From JALOLG01 sp963776935 (GTDB taxonomy: Bacteria > Actinomycetota > Acidimicrobiia > Acidimicrobiales > Ilumatobacteraceae): a stretch of 64,000 bases of DNA. The stretch is from assembly GCA_963776935.1 (NCBI GenBank), contig CAVZOP010000014.1:62001-126000 (forward strand). The letters are read 5' to 3'. The notes under the pieces were generated by a model, which was not told the origin of the DNA, did not search any database, and saw only the letters and a list, made by a program, of their open reading frames with translations. Shown here one piece after another: positions 7,822 to 16,598 of this stretch. A program made the position numbers and the translations under genes. Position 1 is the first letter of the stretch, and the number at the start of each line of letters is the position of its first letter.

Positions 7822-8942
7822 CACCCACGTAGATGGCGGGAGCCGCTCACGGGGTCGAACGCATCGCGGCCGTGGAGCACCACCCGGTTGTCGAACCCGA
7901 CCACGTCGCCGACGCGGAACGGGTACCGGACCTGGAACCGCGGGTCGTGGGCGATCTCCGAGAAGCGGCGCAGCGCGACGTAGGCGCGCGGTACGTCGAA
8001 GTCCGCCATGTCGGGGAAGGCGCGCACCGGATAGAAGGCCCGCAACGTCAGGGGTTGACCCGGCCCGCCGAGATCGATGATCGGACCCGACCAGCGGTGG
8101 TCGTCGTCGACGGAGCGGTTGAAGAACACCCACCGCAACGTCGTGAGCGCCTCGTACTCGTCGGGATGGTTCGCCGCCAGCTCGGCGGCGACCGCCAACC
8201 CGTCGGTCATCCGCGACCATCCACCTTCGCACGAGTTCTCGACGCAATGGAGGAACTGGAACCCGGGCGGGGTCTCCCGCGTCGGAAGGTCGGTGTGTTG
8301 ACCGAGGTTGAGTCCGGTGTACGCGGTGCTGTCGGGGTCGATCTTCGCCCGCACGCTCCACACGGGTCCGAAGTTCGAGTCGCGTATCGGCCCGATGCGC
8401 GCCGCCAACTCGGCGAGGAAGTCCTCGTCGGCGGGTGTGTCTCGGAGCCGTGCCAATCCGAACCGGACGAGCAGGGTGAGCCATTCCGTCAGCACGCCGG
8501 GATCGTCGAGGACACGCGAGCCGTCGACCGTCGGTGGCTCGCTCAGGTCGCTCGCCGTCCAGGTTTGACGGGCCGGCAGATACGAACCCGGCCGATGCGC
8601 TCCGTCGGCGACGTGGCGCAGCCAACCGGGGTGAACACGTGTGAGCAGCCCGCCCTCCCACCGCAGTTCGAGCTCACCGTCGGGGCCGACGTCGGCCTCC
8701 ACGAGCGCGTCGGGCGACGGCAGGTCCGCCGGATCGATCATCCCCTCGCGGCTCTTCGGCTCGATGCCGAGCCCATGAGCGTTCTCGGCAAGCCACAGCG
8801 AGTAACAATCGAGCGTCGCTCCGTCGGCCCATCCGACGATCACGGAGGAATCGACCAACCGGGCGGAGACGAGCGGCGACCACTCGTAGTCGTAGAAGTC
8901 GGGGGTCAGGGGCACGCCCGCCGGCTCGTTCGATGTCGTCAT
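7752..8942 (-). CDS. TauD/gamma-butyrobetaine hydroxylase-like dioxygenase, divergent N-terminus
   Basis: 396-residue 2-oxoglutarate/Fe(II) dioxygenase. Iron ligands are H216-x-D218 in GLNLGQHTDLPTRETPPG and H357 in NRVVLHGRDAF. The motif HLRGCYIDHDDVFSRLRVL near the end matches the family C-terminus. Unlike the gene at 4878, the N-terminal domain lacks the zinc-binding cysteines (the equivalent stretch reads SLWLAENAHGLGIEPKSREG), so that domain may be structural only. The 3' end overlaps the convergent EamA gene by 70 bases, which could give antisense effects. Substrate unknown; a hydroxylase of a carnitine-like or taurine-like compound is the family expectation. Confidence 0.85.
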   Translation of the reverse strand: MTTSNEPAGVPLTPDFYDYEWSPLVSARLVDSSVIVGWADGATLDCYSLWLAENAHGLGIEPKSREGMIDPADLPSPDALVEADVGPDGELELRWEGGLLTRVHPGWLRHVADGAHRPGSYLPARQTWTASDLSEPPTVDGSRVLDDPGVLTEWLTLLVRFGLARLRDTPADEDFLAELAARIGPIRDSNFGPVWSVRAKIDPDSTAYTGLNLGQHTDLPTRETPPGFQFLHCVENSCEGGWSRMTDGLAVAAELAANHPDEYEALTTLRWVFFNRSVDDDHRWSGPIIDLGGPGQPLTLRAFYPVRAFPDMADFDVPRAYVALRRFSEIAHDPRFQVRYPFRVGDVVGFDNRVVLHGRDAFDPVSGSRHLRGCYIDHDDVFSRLRVLRRRATATT

Positions 8943-8954
8943 GCAGAGCGCACA

Positions 8955-9206
8955 TTAGGGGTTGATGCCGCGATCGCCCGCGCCGTGCTCGGCGCGCCGC
9001 AGCTCGCGGTGCTCGACGAACCGACCGGTCACCAGGACGAGGTCAGAGCCGCACTCGTCGTCGACGTGTTCCGCGCGGCGAGGACCCGCGGGACCTGCGT
9101 GCTCGTTGCCACGCACGACCCCGACTTCGTCGCCGCCGCCGACGAAGTGGTCACGCTCCGATCGCTACTGGCGGCTGCCGGGACGCCGGTCGGCGTTCCC
9201 GGCTGA
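8955..9206 (+). pseudogene. 3' remnant of an ABC transporter ATPase gene
   Basis: The frame encodes only the last part of an ABC ATPase: AIARAVLGAPQLAVLDEPTG (end of the signature helix plus Walker B) and VLVATHDPDFVAAADEVVTL (H-loop and D-loop region). Walker A, the Q-loop and the LSGG signature are absent, because upstream of about 8955 the DNA belongs to the oppositely oriented dioxygenase and its upstream region. No start codon with a ribosome site precedes it. It is best read as a truncated leftover of a LolD/FtsE-type gene after a rearrangement. Confidence 0.7.
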
Positions 9207-9287
9207 CGAACGTCGGTCGCGGTCGATGCACGTCACGGGGCATACGGTTCAAGCACCGCCAGCCAACGTGCTGCGAAGGGGGTCTCC

Positions 9288-10475
9288 ATGAGCACGACTG
9301 CGACGACGCCGACGGCGCAGGACACGGCGCCGAGTTCGGCATCGGCTGAGCCGTTCCGGTTCTACGACAACCGCGAGAAGTACCTGCTGTTCGTCACCAC
9401 GACGAGCGAGAAGGCCGAGGTCGCGACGCGCATCGGACGCGAGCTCACCCAGCTCAAGCCCACTCCCCCTGCGGTGCGTGTGTTCGACGCGGGGACCGGC
9501 AACGGCGTCGTGCTCAGCCACGTGCTCCGCGACCTCCATCGCCGCCTTCCGACAGTGCCCTTCGTGGTGGTCGGCAAGGAGATCAGCATGGAGGACACCC
9601 GCCTCACGTTGGCCGGGCTCCCCGACCGTCTCGCCGAGCACCCCGACACGGTCGTGGTGCTCACCAACATGTTCTACGCCGAGGCGCCGAGCCTGTACCC
9701 GCGTTCGCCGGCGAATCAGGCCAAGGTGCAGTGGTGGGACGTGCCGCTCGAGGGCAACTACGCCTTCGACTACCACCAGCAGATCTCGGGCCTCGAGCAC
9801 ATCCTCGAGACCGGATGGCAGACCACGAGCTCGAAGAGCGGCAACCCGGTGTACGCCACACCGTCGGTGCTCGTGCTGTACCGCGCCGACCGTGCGTTCG
9901 CGCTGCACGACATCATCCCGCGCAACATCGGCGCGCCGCAGGACTTCGACTACGACCTCGTGCTCGCCGCTCAGCCGTACCGCTCGCGGACGGACGCCGA
10001 GCCGAAGGTGCGCACCGTGCTCGCGCCGCTCGCCCGTGCGCTGGCCCCGAACGGGCGCCTCGTCGTGGTGCAGTCGACCGGTCACGACCCGGGGATGGAG
10101 ATCGTGCGGCGCATCTGGCCCGACGACGAGCCGTTCGCGACACCGCGCAACCTCCTCATCCAAGAGCTCGACCGCCAACTCAACGGCGGTGACGGCCAGC
10201 CGGCGTACTCGTTCGACGGGATGAGCGACGCCCTGGCGCTGTTCACGTACCACCTCCACGCGATGCCGAGCGAGGTCACCAACCGGCTGAGCACATCGAC
10301 CGCGCTGGCGGCGTGGAACGCCGCGGTGTACGTCGCCCAGATCGAGGACGAGCGGGTCACCGAGGTGATGCAGCACGGCGACTACCTGCAGGCGACGAAG
10401 GATGTCGTGCTCCGTCACGGCGGCCTGTGGTTCCAGGACGAGTCGTTCGTCGTCGTCCGCAACCCCGCGACCTGA
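9288..10475 (+). CDS. Class I SAM-dependent methyltransferase-like protein
   Basis: 395 residues. The SAM-binding glycine loop VFDAGTGNGVVLSHVL lies at about residues 63-78, followed by a plausible acidic ribose-binding region (VVVGKEISMEDTRL). A second Rossmann-like strand, LAPNGRLVVVQSTGHDPGME, fits the later part of the fold. A good ribosome site (AAGGGGG) precedes the ATG by about 7 bases. No neighbour is co-directional, so it seems to be monocistronic; it is convergent with the liv/SDR operon across a palindromic repeat. Substrate not identifiable. Confidence 0.75.
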   Translation: MSTTATTPTAQDTAPSSASAEPFRFYDNREKYLLFVTTTSEKAEVATRIGRELTQLKPTPPAVRVFDAGTGNGVVLSHVLRDLHRRLPTVPFVVVGKEISMEDTRLTLAGLPDRLAEHPDTVVVLTNMFYAEAPSLYPRSPANQAKVQWWDVPLEGNYAFDYHQQISGLEHILETGWQTTSSKSGNPVYATPSVLVLYRADRAFALHDIIPRNIGAPQDFDYDLVLAAQPYRSRTDAEPKVRTVLAPLARALAPNGRLVVVQSTGHDPGMEIVRRIWPDDEPFATPRNLLIQELDRQLNGGDGQPAYSFDGMSDALALFTYHLHAMPSEVTNRLSTSTALAAWNAAVYVAQIEDERVTEVMQHGDYLQATKDVVLRHGGLWFQDESFVVVRNPAT

Positions 10476-10481
10476 ACCCGT

Positions 10482-10508
10482 CCCCCCAACCCCCAACCCC
10501 CAACCCCC
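10482..10508 (-). repeat. Four-tract C5-6/AA repeat (G-quadruplex motif on the minus strand)
   Basis: Four runs of 5-6 C separated by AA. The minus strand therefore has four G-runs of at least 5 with 2-base loops, a textbook quadruplex motif. It follows the hairpin at 10512-10560 in the direction of minus-strand transcription, just after the SDR stop. Confidence 0.8.
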
Positions 10509-10511
10509 GCT

Positions 10512-10560
10512 GTTTGTGTCACCGACATCGGCGAAGATCGCCGGTAGCGGTGACACAAAC
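10512..10560. repeat. Intergenic palindrome, family A copy 1 (possible bidirectional terminator)
   Basis: Perfect 12-base arms (GTTTGTGTCACC at 10512-10523 and its complement at 10549-10560) enclose a second stem, CGGCGA/TCGCCG. It lies between convergent genes (stops at 10475 and 10578). The same two-tier structure recurs at 17767-17813 with the same left-arm and inner sequence. Confidence 0.75.
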
Positions 10561-10577
10561 ACGGGGGTGGAGGGCTG

Positions 10578-11423
10578 TTACTGGTCGGGCTCGACCGGGT
10601 TCTCGCCGGACACGATGCGGTCGAAGCGGACCTGCATGTTGGGGATGCTGGCCGGGTGGGTGATCACGTAGAACCGGTTCGTGCGGATCGCGTCGCAGAC
10701 CTGTTCGGCGACCTCGTCGGGCTCCATCGCGGAGACGAGCTGCTGCTTGCGGCGGCCCTTGTACTCCGCGATCTGCGCCATCTGCTCGGTGGTCAGCTCG
10801 TAAGCGAGCCGCTCCGGCAGGTTGCGTGACGCGGTCGAGATGTTCGTGCGCACCCAACTCGGGCACAGCACCGAAACGCCGACGTGCGACCCCTCGGCGT
10901 CGAGCTCGAACTTGAGCGTCTCGCTGAGCGCGAGCACGGCCGCCTTGGACGCGTTGTAGGGCGCCATGTTGGGCAGGTGGTACACCGCCGACACCGACGC
11001 GGTGTTGACGATGTGGCCTTCGTCCTGAAGTCGCAGGTGTGGCAGGAACGCGTGCAGCCCATGGATGACGCCCCACAGGTTGACGCCGAGCACCCACTCG
11101 AAGTCGCGCAGCGGCAACTCGCGGAACGGCAGCCCGCGGCTGCCGACACCGGCGTTGTTGCACAGCACGTGCACCGCGCCGAAGCGATCGAGCGTCCGCG
11201 CCGCGAGCGACTCGACCTCCTGGAACACCGACGTGTCGGTCGGCGCGGCGATCACCTCGGCACCCGTCGCGGCCAACTCGTCGACGGCCGACTGGAGGGC
11301 GTTGCGCTCGACGTCGGCCATGACGACCCGCATCCCCTCGGCGGCGAAGCGCTGCGCCATCCCGAGCCCGATTCCCGACGCGGCACCGGTGACGACGGCA
11401 ACCTTTCCGTCGAGGTCGTGCAT
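10578..11423 (-). CDS. SDR family NAD(P)-dependent oxidoreductase
   Basis: 281-residue classical short-chain dehydrogenase. The cofactor loop TGAASGIGLGMAQRF, the NNAG motif in VLCNNAGVGSRGLP and the catalytic Y-x3-K in NMAPYNASKAAVLAL are all present. It starts 4 bases after the livF stop, so it is the last gene of the ABC transporter operon and may act on the imported substrate. The C-terminal tail (KGRRKQQLVSAMEPDEVAEQ) resembles the long-tail SDRs common in actinobacteria. Specific alcohol/ketone substrate unknown. Confidence 0.9.
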   Translation of the reverse strand: MHDLDGKVAVVTGAASGIGLGMAQRFAAEGMRVVMADVERNALQSAVDELAATGAEVIAAPTDTSVFQEVESLAARTLDRFGAVHVLCNNAGVGSRGLPFRELPLRDFEWVLGVNLWGVIHGLHAFLPHLRLQDEGHIVNTASVSAVYHLPNMAPYNASKAAVLALSETLKFELDAEGSHVGVSVLCPSWVRTNISTASRNLPERLAYELTTEQMAQIAEYKGRRKQQLVSAMEPDEVAEQVCDAIRTNRFYVITHPASIPNMQVRFDRIVSGENPVEPDQ

Positions 11424-11427
11424 CAGC

Positions 11428-12141
11428 TCATTCGCGCAGCAGGTAGGCCGAGTGCAGCAGGTCGGGGTTGTCGGACAGCTCTTGCGCCGTCCCCGAGTAC
11501 CGGATGCGGGCGCTCTCCATCACGTAGGCCGTCGTGGCGAGCCCGAGCGCGACGTGGGCGAACTGCTCGATCAGCAGCACCCCGACACCAGCGGCGGCGA
11601 TGCTCTCGATCGTGGGGATGAGGCGTTTGACCACGATCGGTGCGAGTCCCAGCGACATCTCGTCGACGAGAAGGACCTTGGGGTGCGACACCAGTCCTTG
11701 GGCGAGCACCAGCATCTGCTGTTGTCCACCGGAGAGCGTGCTTCCGAGCTGGTTGTAGCGCATCTCGAGCTCGGGAAACAGCGAGATCGCGTAGTCGATG
11801 CCAGCTTGGCTGTCACTCTTCGACAGCGCGTACGTCGACACCATCAAGTTGTCGGCCACCGACAGGTCGGGCAGGAGCTTGCGACCCTCTGGCACCACCG
11901 AGATACCGGCCGCGCGCACCTTGTCGGGGCGGCGGTGTGTGACGTCGACACCGTCGATCGACACGGTCCCGCTGGTGGTGCGCAGCAGCCCGGCGACTCC
12001 GAGCGCGAGGCTCGACTTGCCGGCGCCGTTCGGGCCGAGGATCGCAGTCACTTCGCCGAGCGGTGCCGTGATCGAGACCTCGCGAACGACCGTATGCCCG
12101 CCGCGGGCCACCGAGACCTGATCGATCACGAGACCGGTCAC
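11428..12141 (-). CDS. livF: Branched-chain amino acid-type ABC transporter ATP-binding protein (LivF family)
   Basis: 237-residue ABC ATPase. Walker A is GPNGAGKSS, the signature is STLSGGQQQMLVLAQGL (the Q-rich form typical of LivF), Walker B is VLLVDEMSLGLAP and the family's short C-terminus is present. The GTG at 12141 is chosen because it overlaps the livG stop as GTGA; a longer reading from 12249 would lie inside livG. It powers import together with LivG and the two permeases. The periplasmic binding protein gene is at the start of the same operon. The operon's true ligand may be another amide, urea or aromatic acid. Confidence 0.92.
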   Translation of the reverse strand: MTGLVIDQVSVARGGHTVVREVSITAPLGEVTAILGPNGAGKSSLALGVAGLLRTTSGTVSIDGVDVTHRRPDKVRAAGISVVPEGRKLLPDLSVADNLMVSTYALSKSDSQAGIDYAISLFPELEMRYNQLGSTLSGGQQQMLVLAQGLVSHPKVLLVDEMSLGLAPIVVKRLIPTIESIAAAGVGVLLIEQFAHVALGLATTAYVMESARIRYSGTAQELSDNPDLLHSAYLLRE

Positions 12142-12854
12142 TCGAGATCCTCCTGGCCCAGGTACGCCTTCAGCACCTCGGGATCGCGGAGCACAGCGTC
12201 GGTCGGACCCGACGACAGCAGCCGTCCGAAGTCGAGCACGGCGGTCCACTCACAGCACGCCCTCACGAGGCTCATGTCGTGCTCGACGAGCACGACCATC
12301 GCCCCCACCTGACCGTGGATCGCGCTGATGACGGCGCCGAGGTGTTCGGTCTCGGCCTCCGGGAGCCCGGCGCCCGGCTCGTCGAGCAGCACTGCTCTGG
12401 GCGCGCCGACGACCGCCCGCGCCACCTCGACGAGCCGGCGTTGCCGCGGCGACAAGGCACCGACCTTGGCGAACGCCACGTCACCGAGCCCGACGAACGC
12501 GATCGCATCGAGCACCGCCGAGCGGCGCTCGGCGCGCGCGTTTGTGGTGTGCTCGTGCACGGTGAGCACGTTGTCGTACACCGTCAGGGCCTCGATCGCC
12601 TGCTCGGTCTGGAACGTTCGCCGGACACCCCACCGTGCACGTTCGTAGTCCGACATCGCGAGCACGTCGGCGCCGAACGCGGTCACGCGCCCCGCGGCGG
12701 GGCGCACGAAGCCGGAGAGCACGTTGAGAAACGTCGTCTTGCCGGCACCGTTCGGACCGATGAGGCCGCACGTTCCGCTGGGGAAGGCGACGCTCATCTG
12801 ATCGATCGACAAGACGCCGCCGAATCGGACCGTCAGATCCTCGACCTCGATCAC
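12138..12854 (-). CDS. livG: Branched-chain amino acid-type ABC transporter ATP-binding protein (LivG family)
   Basis: 238 residues. Walker A is GPNGAGKTTFLNVLSGFVRP, the H-loop is VLVEHDMSLV and Walker B is VLLDEPGAGLPEAE. The usual LSGGQ signature is replaced by ALSPRQRRLVEVARAV, a milder deviation that keeps the serine and the following helix. The gene begins 7 bases after livM and overlaps livF, so the order livK-H-M-G-F is complete and collinear. It works as a heterodimer with LivF on the cytoplasmic side of LivH/LivM. Confidence 0.9.
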   Translation of the reverse strand: MIEVEDLTVRFGGVLSIDQMSVAFPSGTCGLIGPNGAGKTTFLNVLSGFVRPAAGRVTAFGADVLAMSDYERARWGVRRTFQTEQAIEALTVYDNVLTVHEHTTNARAERRSAVLDAIAFVGLGDVAFAKVGALSPRQRRLVEVARAVVGAPRAVLLDEPGAGLPEAETEHLGAVISAIHGQVGAMVVLVEHDMSLVRACCEWTAVLDFGRLLSSGPTDAVLRDPEVLKAYLGQEDLE

Positions 12855-12861
12855 CGTGGAC

Positions 12862-13872
12862 TCACTCCTTGATCCCTGCCTTGTCGAGCTGCCAGCTCGT
12901 GATCAACAAGTTGGCGAGCAGACCGACCCCGAAGAGGATCAAGCTCCAGTTGGACGAGAACCCCCACTTCTGGAGGATCTCAGGGAGGACTGCGGCGAGG
13001 AGCCCGGCCACGAGGCCGCCCCAGAGCGTTGCTACACCACCCATCACGACGACGGCCATCAAGATGATGTTCTGCTCGACCGTGAACGTGAACGTCGATG
13101 GTGAACCGACATGGCCCGCCAGCAGCGCACCGGCGCAGCCGGTCATGAACGACGCGAGGGCCCAGGCCCACAGCTTGTACGTCACGGTGTTGACGCCGGA
13201 CGCCAGAGCTGCCGCCTCACTCTGGCGGATCGACGCCCAGGCCCGGCCGGGTTTGCTGACTAGGTGGGCGGCGGCGAGCACGAACAGGATCACCGTCGTC
13301 ACGAGGACGTAGCGGTAGTAGCCGTAGTCGGTCAGAGCAACGTCGGGCCGGCGCATCTGGCGGCTGTTGGCGACCTCGAGCACGACGCCCCTGAAACCAG
13401 GCCCACCGCTCGGGAACTGGGTGTTGGCGAGGATGATCAGGAAGGCGGCGGCCGCCATCAGCGTGACCAACGCCAGATACAGCCCGTGCAGTCGCAGCGC
13501 GGGCAGGCCGAGCAGCGTCCCGATCACCGCCGTGATCACCCCCGCCACGAGGATCAGCACCGGATACGGCCAGTCGGTCGCGAAGCCGAGCCGCATCGTG
13601 ACCCAGGTGCCGACACCGTAGAGCGCGACCTGGCCGAGAGCGACGAGACCGACCCGCCCGTACAACATGCCGGTGGCTCCGGCGACAATCGCCAGCACCG
13701 CCGCGCTCGTGAAGTTCTTCACCCAGAACGTCGACGTCAGTGCGGGCAGCACGAACATCGCCACCACGAGGATCACGACGGCGATGGCCGCCTGGATCAC
13801 GGCCCGCCGGCCGAACCGCGGGGGGACGACGATCGCCGAGGCGTCCGATGGTGAGGCCTCGATGGTGGTCAT
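12862..13872 (-). CDS. livM: Branched-chain amino acid-type ABC transporter permease (LivM family)
   Basis: 336-residue integral membrane protein with about 9-10 helices. The first, VIQAAIAVVILVVAMFVLP, follows an N-terminal cytoplasmic tail of some 30 residues. The permease motif with the conserved Ala-Gly region is seen around RAWASIRQSEAAALASGV and YKLWAWALASFMTGCAGAL. The ATG at 13872 overlaps the livH stop as ATGA and is preferred over an in-frame ATG 48 bases upstream, inside livH. It forms the membrane channel with LivH. Confidence 0.9.
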   Translation of the reverse strand: MTTIEASPSDASAIVVPPRFGRRAVIQAAIAVVILVVAMFVLPALTSTFWVKNFTSAAVLAIVAGATGMLYGRVGLVALGQVALYGVGTWVTMRLGFATDWPYPVLILVAGVITAVIGTLLGLPALRLHGLYLALVTLMAAAAFLIILANTQFPSGGPGFRGVVLEVANSRQMRRPDVALTDYGYYRYVLVTTVILFVLAAAHLVSKPGRAWASIRQSEAAALASGVNTVTYKLWAWALASFMTGCAGALLAGHVGSPSTFTFTVEQNIILMAVVVMGGVATLWGGLVAGLLAAVLPEILQKWGFSSNWSLILFGVGLLANLLITSWQLDKAGIKE

Positions 13873-14774
13873 CGCGTCTCCCGACCGGAGATGATGACGG
13901 TTCGTCTCCGTGCAAACCACAGCACGGCGATGATCGCGAACACGTACGGGGTCGTCTTGCGGTACTCAGAGGGCCAGTCCCAGTTCGATGCGTTCAACTC
14001 GGCCTCGACGATGCCGATCACGAACGCCGCGAAGAACCCAACCCACAGCCGCGTCATCTGGGCGATGAGCACCGGAGCGAGCGCCGGGATCACGAAGAAC
14101 GTCATCGTGCCCATGTCGAGCGAACCGAAGAGGTCCTGGAGGAGCAGCCCGACGATGCCGCACAGCACGCCAGAGCCGAGCCAGGCAAACGTTTCGACGC
14201 GACGGACCGGGACGCCGAGCAACGAGGCGATCTCACGATCGTTGGCGATGGCGCGCATCGCCGTGCCGGTCTTCGTCTCACGCAGGAACACCGTCACGCC
14301 GCTGACCACGAGCAGGGCGAACACGATGGCGATGATCTGTGTCCACGTGACGCGGGAATCGAAGATCTCGATCCGTCGTGTGCCGGTCGGGAGCCGGAAC
14401 ACGCGGGCATCCTGGCTACGCCACAGGTTGAACATCAGCCCCAGCAAGATCAGCGCGAAGCCCAGCGTGCCGAGCATCTTGCCGAGCGGATCGCGGTTGG
14501 CGAAGCGTGGTGCGAGCACCACGCCGTAGAACAGCGTGAGCGCTGTCGCCACGACGACACACGCGACATACGCGAGCCAGTCGGGGCACCAATCCGTCTT
14601 CTCGATGAGGTGCCACGTGACGTTGGCTCCCATCGCACCGATCGCACCGAAGGCGAAGTTGAGCACGCCGGTTGTCCGGTACAGGACCAGCAGCCCTGTA
14701 CCGGACATGGCGTACACCGCTCCGAACGCCATTCCCGAAATGAGGAACGGGAACAGCTGTGATGTGTCGAACAT
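13869..14774 (-). CDS. livH: Branched-chain amino acid-type ABC transporter permease (LivH family)
   Basis: 301-residue permease with about 8 helices. The start MFDTSQLFPFLISGMAFGAV and the motif GVLNFAFGAIGAMGANVTW are typical LivH features, and GTAMRAIANDREIASLLGVP is the conserved cytoplasmic coupling loop that contacts the ATPase. It lies 55 bases downstream of livK and overlaps livM. The gap to livK (14775-14829) has no recognisable terminator, so a single mRNA is likely. Confidence 0.9.
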   Translation of the reverse strand: MFDTSQLFPFLISGMAFGAVYAMSGTGLLVLYRTTGVLNFAFGAIGAMGANVTWHLIEKTDWCPDWLAYVACVVVATALTLFYGVVLAPRFANRDPLGKMLGTLGFALILLGLMFNLWRSQDARVFRLPTGTRRIEIFDSRVTWTQIIAIVFALLVVSGVTVFLRETKTGTAMRAIANDREIASLLGVPVRRVETFAWLGSGVLCGIVGLLLQDLFGSLDMGTMTFFVIPALAPVLIAQMTRLWVGFFAAFVIGIVEAELNASNWDWPSEYRKTTPYVFAIIAVLWFARRRTVIISGRETR

Positions 14775-14829
14775 CAGCGTTTCGTCGCGGTAGTCGTCAT
14801 CAGTCGGTCGAAACTGGACGGAGACGTTG

Positions 14830-16296
14830 TCAGTCGGCGAACGCCCCGAGCCCGAGCTCCTCCTCGGCGGCCCGCGTCTGGATCAGCGGGTCGTCGAGAG
14901 CAGCGATCTCGAAGCAGTCCTCGAACGGCACCATCTTGCCGAGCCCCGAATCGGGCACCACCGTGATGTCCCAGTTGTTGGGAATGTGCAACGGCAGGTC
15001 TCCGTAGTACCACGGCTTGCAGAAGATGTCGGACTCGAACTTGGTGATCCCGACGATCGCGGCGTTGACGGCTTCGGGCGTGTAATCGGCGCCCTCACCC
15101 ATCGACAGCAACGCCGACACGAAGATCCGGCCGGTGAGGAAGCCCATCTGTCCGAAGCTGCTGACCGGTGAGTCCGGCGCGTAATCGGCCGATACCTGCT
15201 GGTAGAGCCGCGTGTCGGGGCCATCGAAGTCGGTCGGCTGGAACTCGGCGTTGATCAGCAACTTGCCGTCCCAGTCCGAACCGACAGCGGCCGCGACCGA
15301 GCTGTCGTTGGCGGGCGTCGCGCTCCCCCAGATGACATCGTCGATGACGCCCTGGTTCTCGGCGGCCACCATCAGCTTGATCATCTCCGGCGGCGTGAAC
15401 GTCAACGTCACACCACCGCCATCGCCGGCCTTGCTGACGATGTCGAGGATCGCCGTGTCGGCGTCGGTGATCGGGAGCTCGAGCAACACCGACTCGTATT
15501 CGAGTCCCTCTTCGGCGGCGAGCGCCTCGACGCCCGTGTTGTTGTACTCCGACCCAGGGGCGATGCCGGTGACGGCGACCATCTTGCCGGTGGCCCCGGC
15601 CCGGAGCACCGCCTGGGCGGCGCCGAGGGCGCTGTAGTGCGGACCCATGTTGACGGCAGCCATGTTCGGCAGGCCGAAGCACTCGGCCGGGACGCCGGCG
15701 ATGATGGCGTAGAAGCCCTGCTCCTCGTAGTACGGCCCGTTCACCGGGCAGTCGAGGATGCTCGTGCTGGAGACCATGGCGACGACGCCGTCGCTCTCGA
15801 TCAGCTTGGAAGCCGCGGCCGACGCCTTCTGTGGATCGAGCTCGTCGTTCTCGACGATCAGCTCGACGGGACGGCCGTAGATGCCACCGTTGGCGTTGAC
15901 GCAATCGAAGTAGGCCGACGCCAGGTCGCTGATGTCGGTGAAGTCGATGCCGGGGATGGACGTCATGACGGCGCCTGCCTTGATCGGCTCACCGGACGCC
16001 TCTTCACCGCTGCCGAGTCCACAGATGCTCTCGCCGTCGGCGTTGCGCTGGAGGGCGACATCGCCGTCGCCAGCGGGGGCCTCGGTGGCGTCGGTCGGTG
16101 CCTCGGTGTCGGCAGGCGCATCCGTTGCCGCGGGTGCTTCCGTGTCGGCCGGCGGTGCTTCCGTGTCGGCCGGCGGTGCCTCGGTCTCCTCGGATGGCGC
16201 CTCGGTCTCCGGAGCGGCGTCATCGTCATCGCCTCCGCAGGCGGTGACGAGCAGTGCTGCAGCAGCACCGAGCGCCATCAATCGGCGAAACTTCAT
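14830..16296 (-). CDS. livK: ABC transporter substrate-binding lipoprotein (LivK-like)
   Basis: 488 residues. The lipoprotein signal MKFRRLMALGAAAALLVTAC has its lipobox cysteine at C20. It is followed by an Asp-rich stretch and a Pro/Ala/Glu/Thr-rich linker of about 65 residues built from short repeats of the EAPPADT type. The periplasmic-binding type I domain follows. Its hinge and ligand regions look like LivK/AmiC-type proteins rather than strict leucine binders. A strong ribosome site (AAGGGGG) lies 5 bases upstream of the ATG at 16296, which excludes a longer reading. First gene of the liv operon. The DNA of the linker carries 21-base direct repeats. Confidence 0.88.
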   Translation of the reverse strand: MKFRRLMALGAAAALLVTACGGDDDDAAPETEAPSEETEAPPADTEAPPADTEAPAATDAPADTEAPTDATEAPAGDGDVALQRNADGESICGLGSGEEASGEPIKAGAVMTSIPGIDFTDISDLASAYFDCVNANGGIYGRPVELIVENDELDPQKASAAASKLIESDGVVAMVSSTSILDCPVNGPYYEEQGFYAIIAGVPAECFGLPNMAAVNMGPHYSALGAAQAVLRAGATGKMVAVTGIAPGSEYNNTGVEALAAEEGLEYESVLLELPITDADTAILDIVSKAGDGGGVTLTFTPPEMIKLMVAAENQGVIDDVIWGSATPANDSSVAAAVGSDWDGKLLINAEFQPTDFDGPDTRLYQQVSADYAPDSPVSSFGQMGFLTGRIFVSALLSMGEGADYTPEAVNAAIVGITKFESDIFCKPWYYGDLPLHIPNNWDITVVPDSGLGKMVPFEDCFEIAALDDPLIQTRAAEEELGLGAFAD

Positions 16297-16598
16297 GTGG
16301 TCCCCCTTGTGTCGGTCCGTCATTCGTTGAAGTGAAGATCGGAACCTGCGGTGACGCCCGTACGACGTCACATTGCGGCACCTTACGCGTCCGAACGCGT
16401 TCCCCACTGTGTTGTGCGTTTGTTCCTTTCGCCGCTCGATCGTCCCCCGGTCGAGCGTTGGCGCAAGCTAGTTCGACCGGCGATCCTTGAGCAAACAATC
16501 GTTCCTGCGTTGCGAACACCGGGGGGTGCCGGGCGGCGTCGGATCGACCACCATGGCGACGAACCCGCCGCCGCCACTCGAAAGCGAATGGACGACCG
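16297..16598. other. Divergent promoter region between livK and the MetE-like gene
   Basis: 302 bases with no convincing reading frame. It must drive livK leftward and the MetE-like gene rightward. It holds AAGGGGG upstream of livK and a closely spaced pair of ACGCGT motifs near 16385-16400. No clear -35/-10 pair, riboswitch or terminator was recognised. Confidence 0.4.

Noticed and set aside
16297..16598. Riboswitch (for example cobalamin or SAM) before the MetE-like gene
   Set aside because: No B12-box or SAM-riboswitch-like core was seen in the 302 bases; nothing supports a riboswitch beyond the gene's name.
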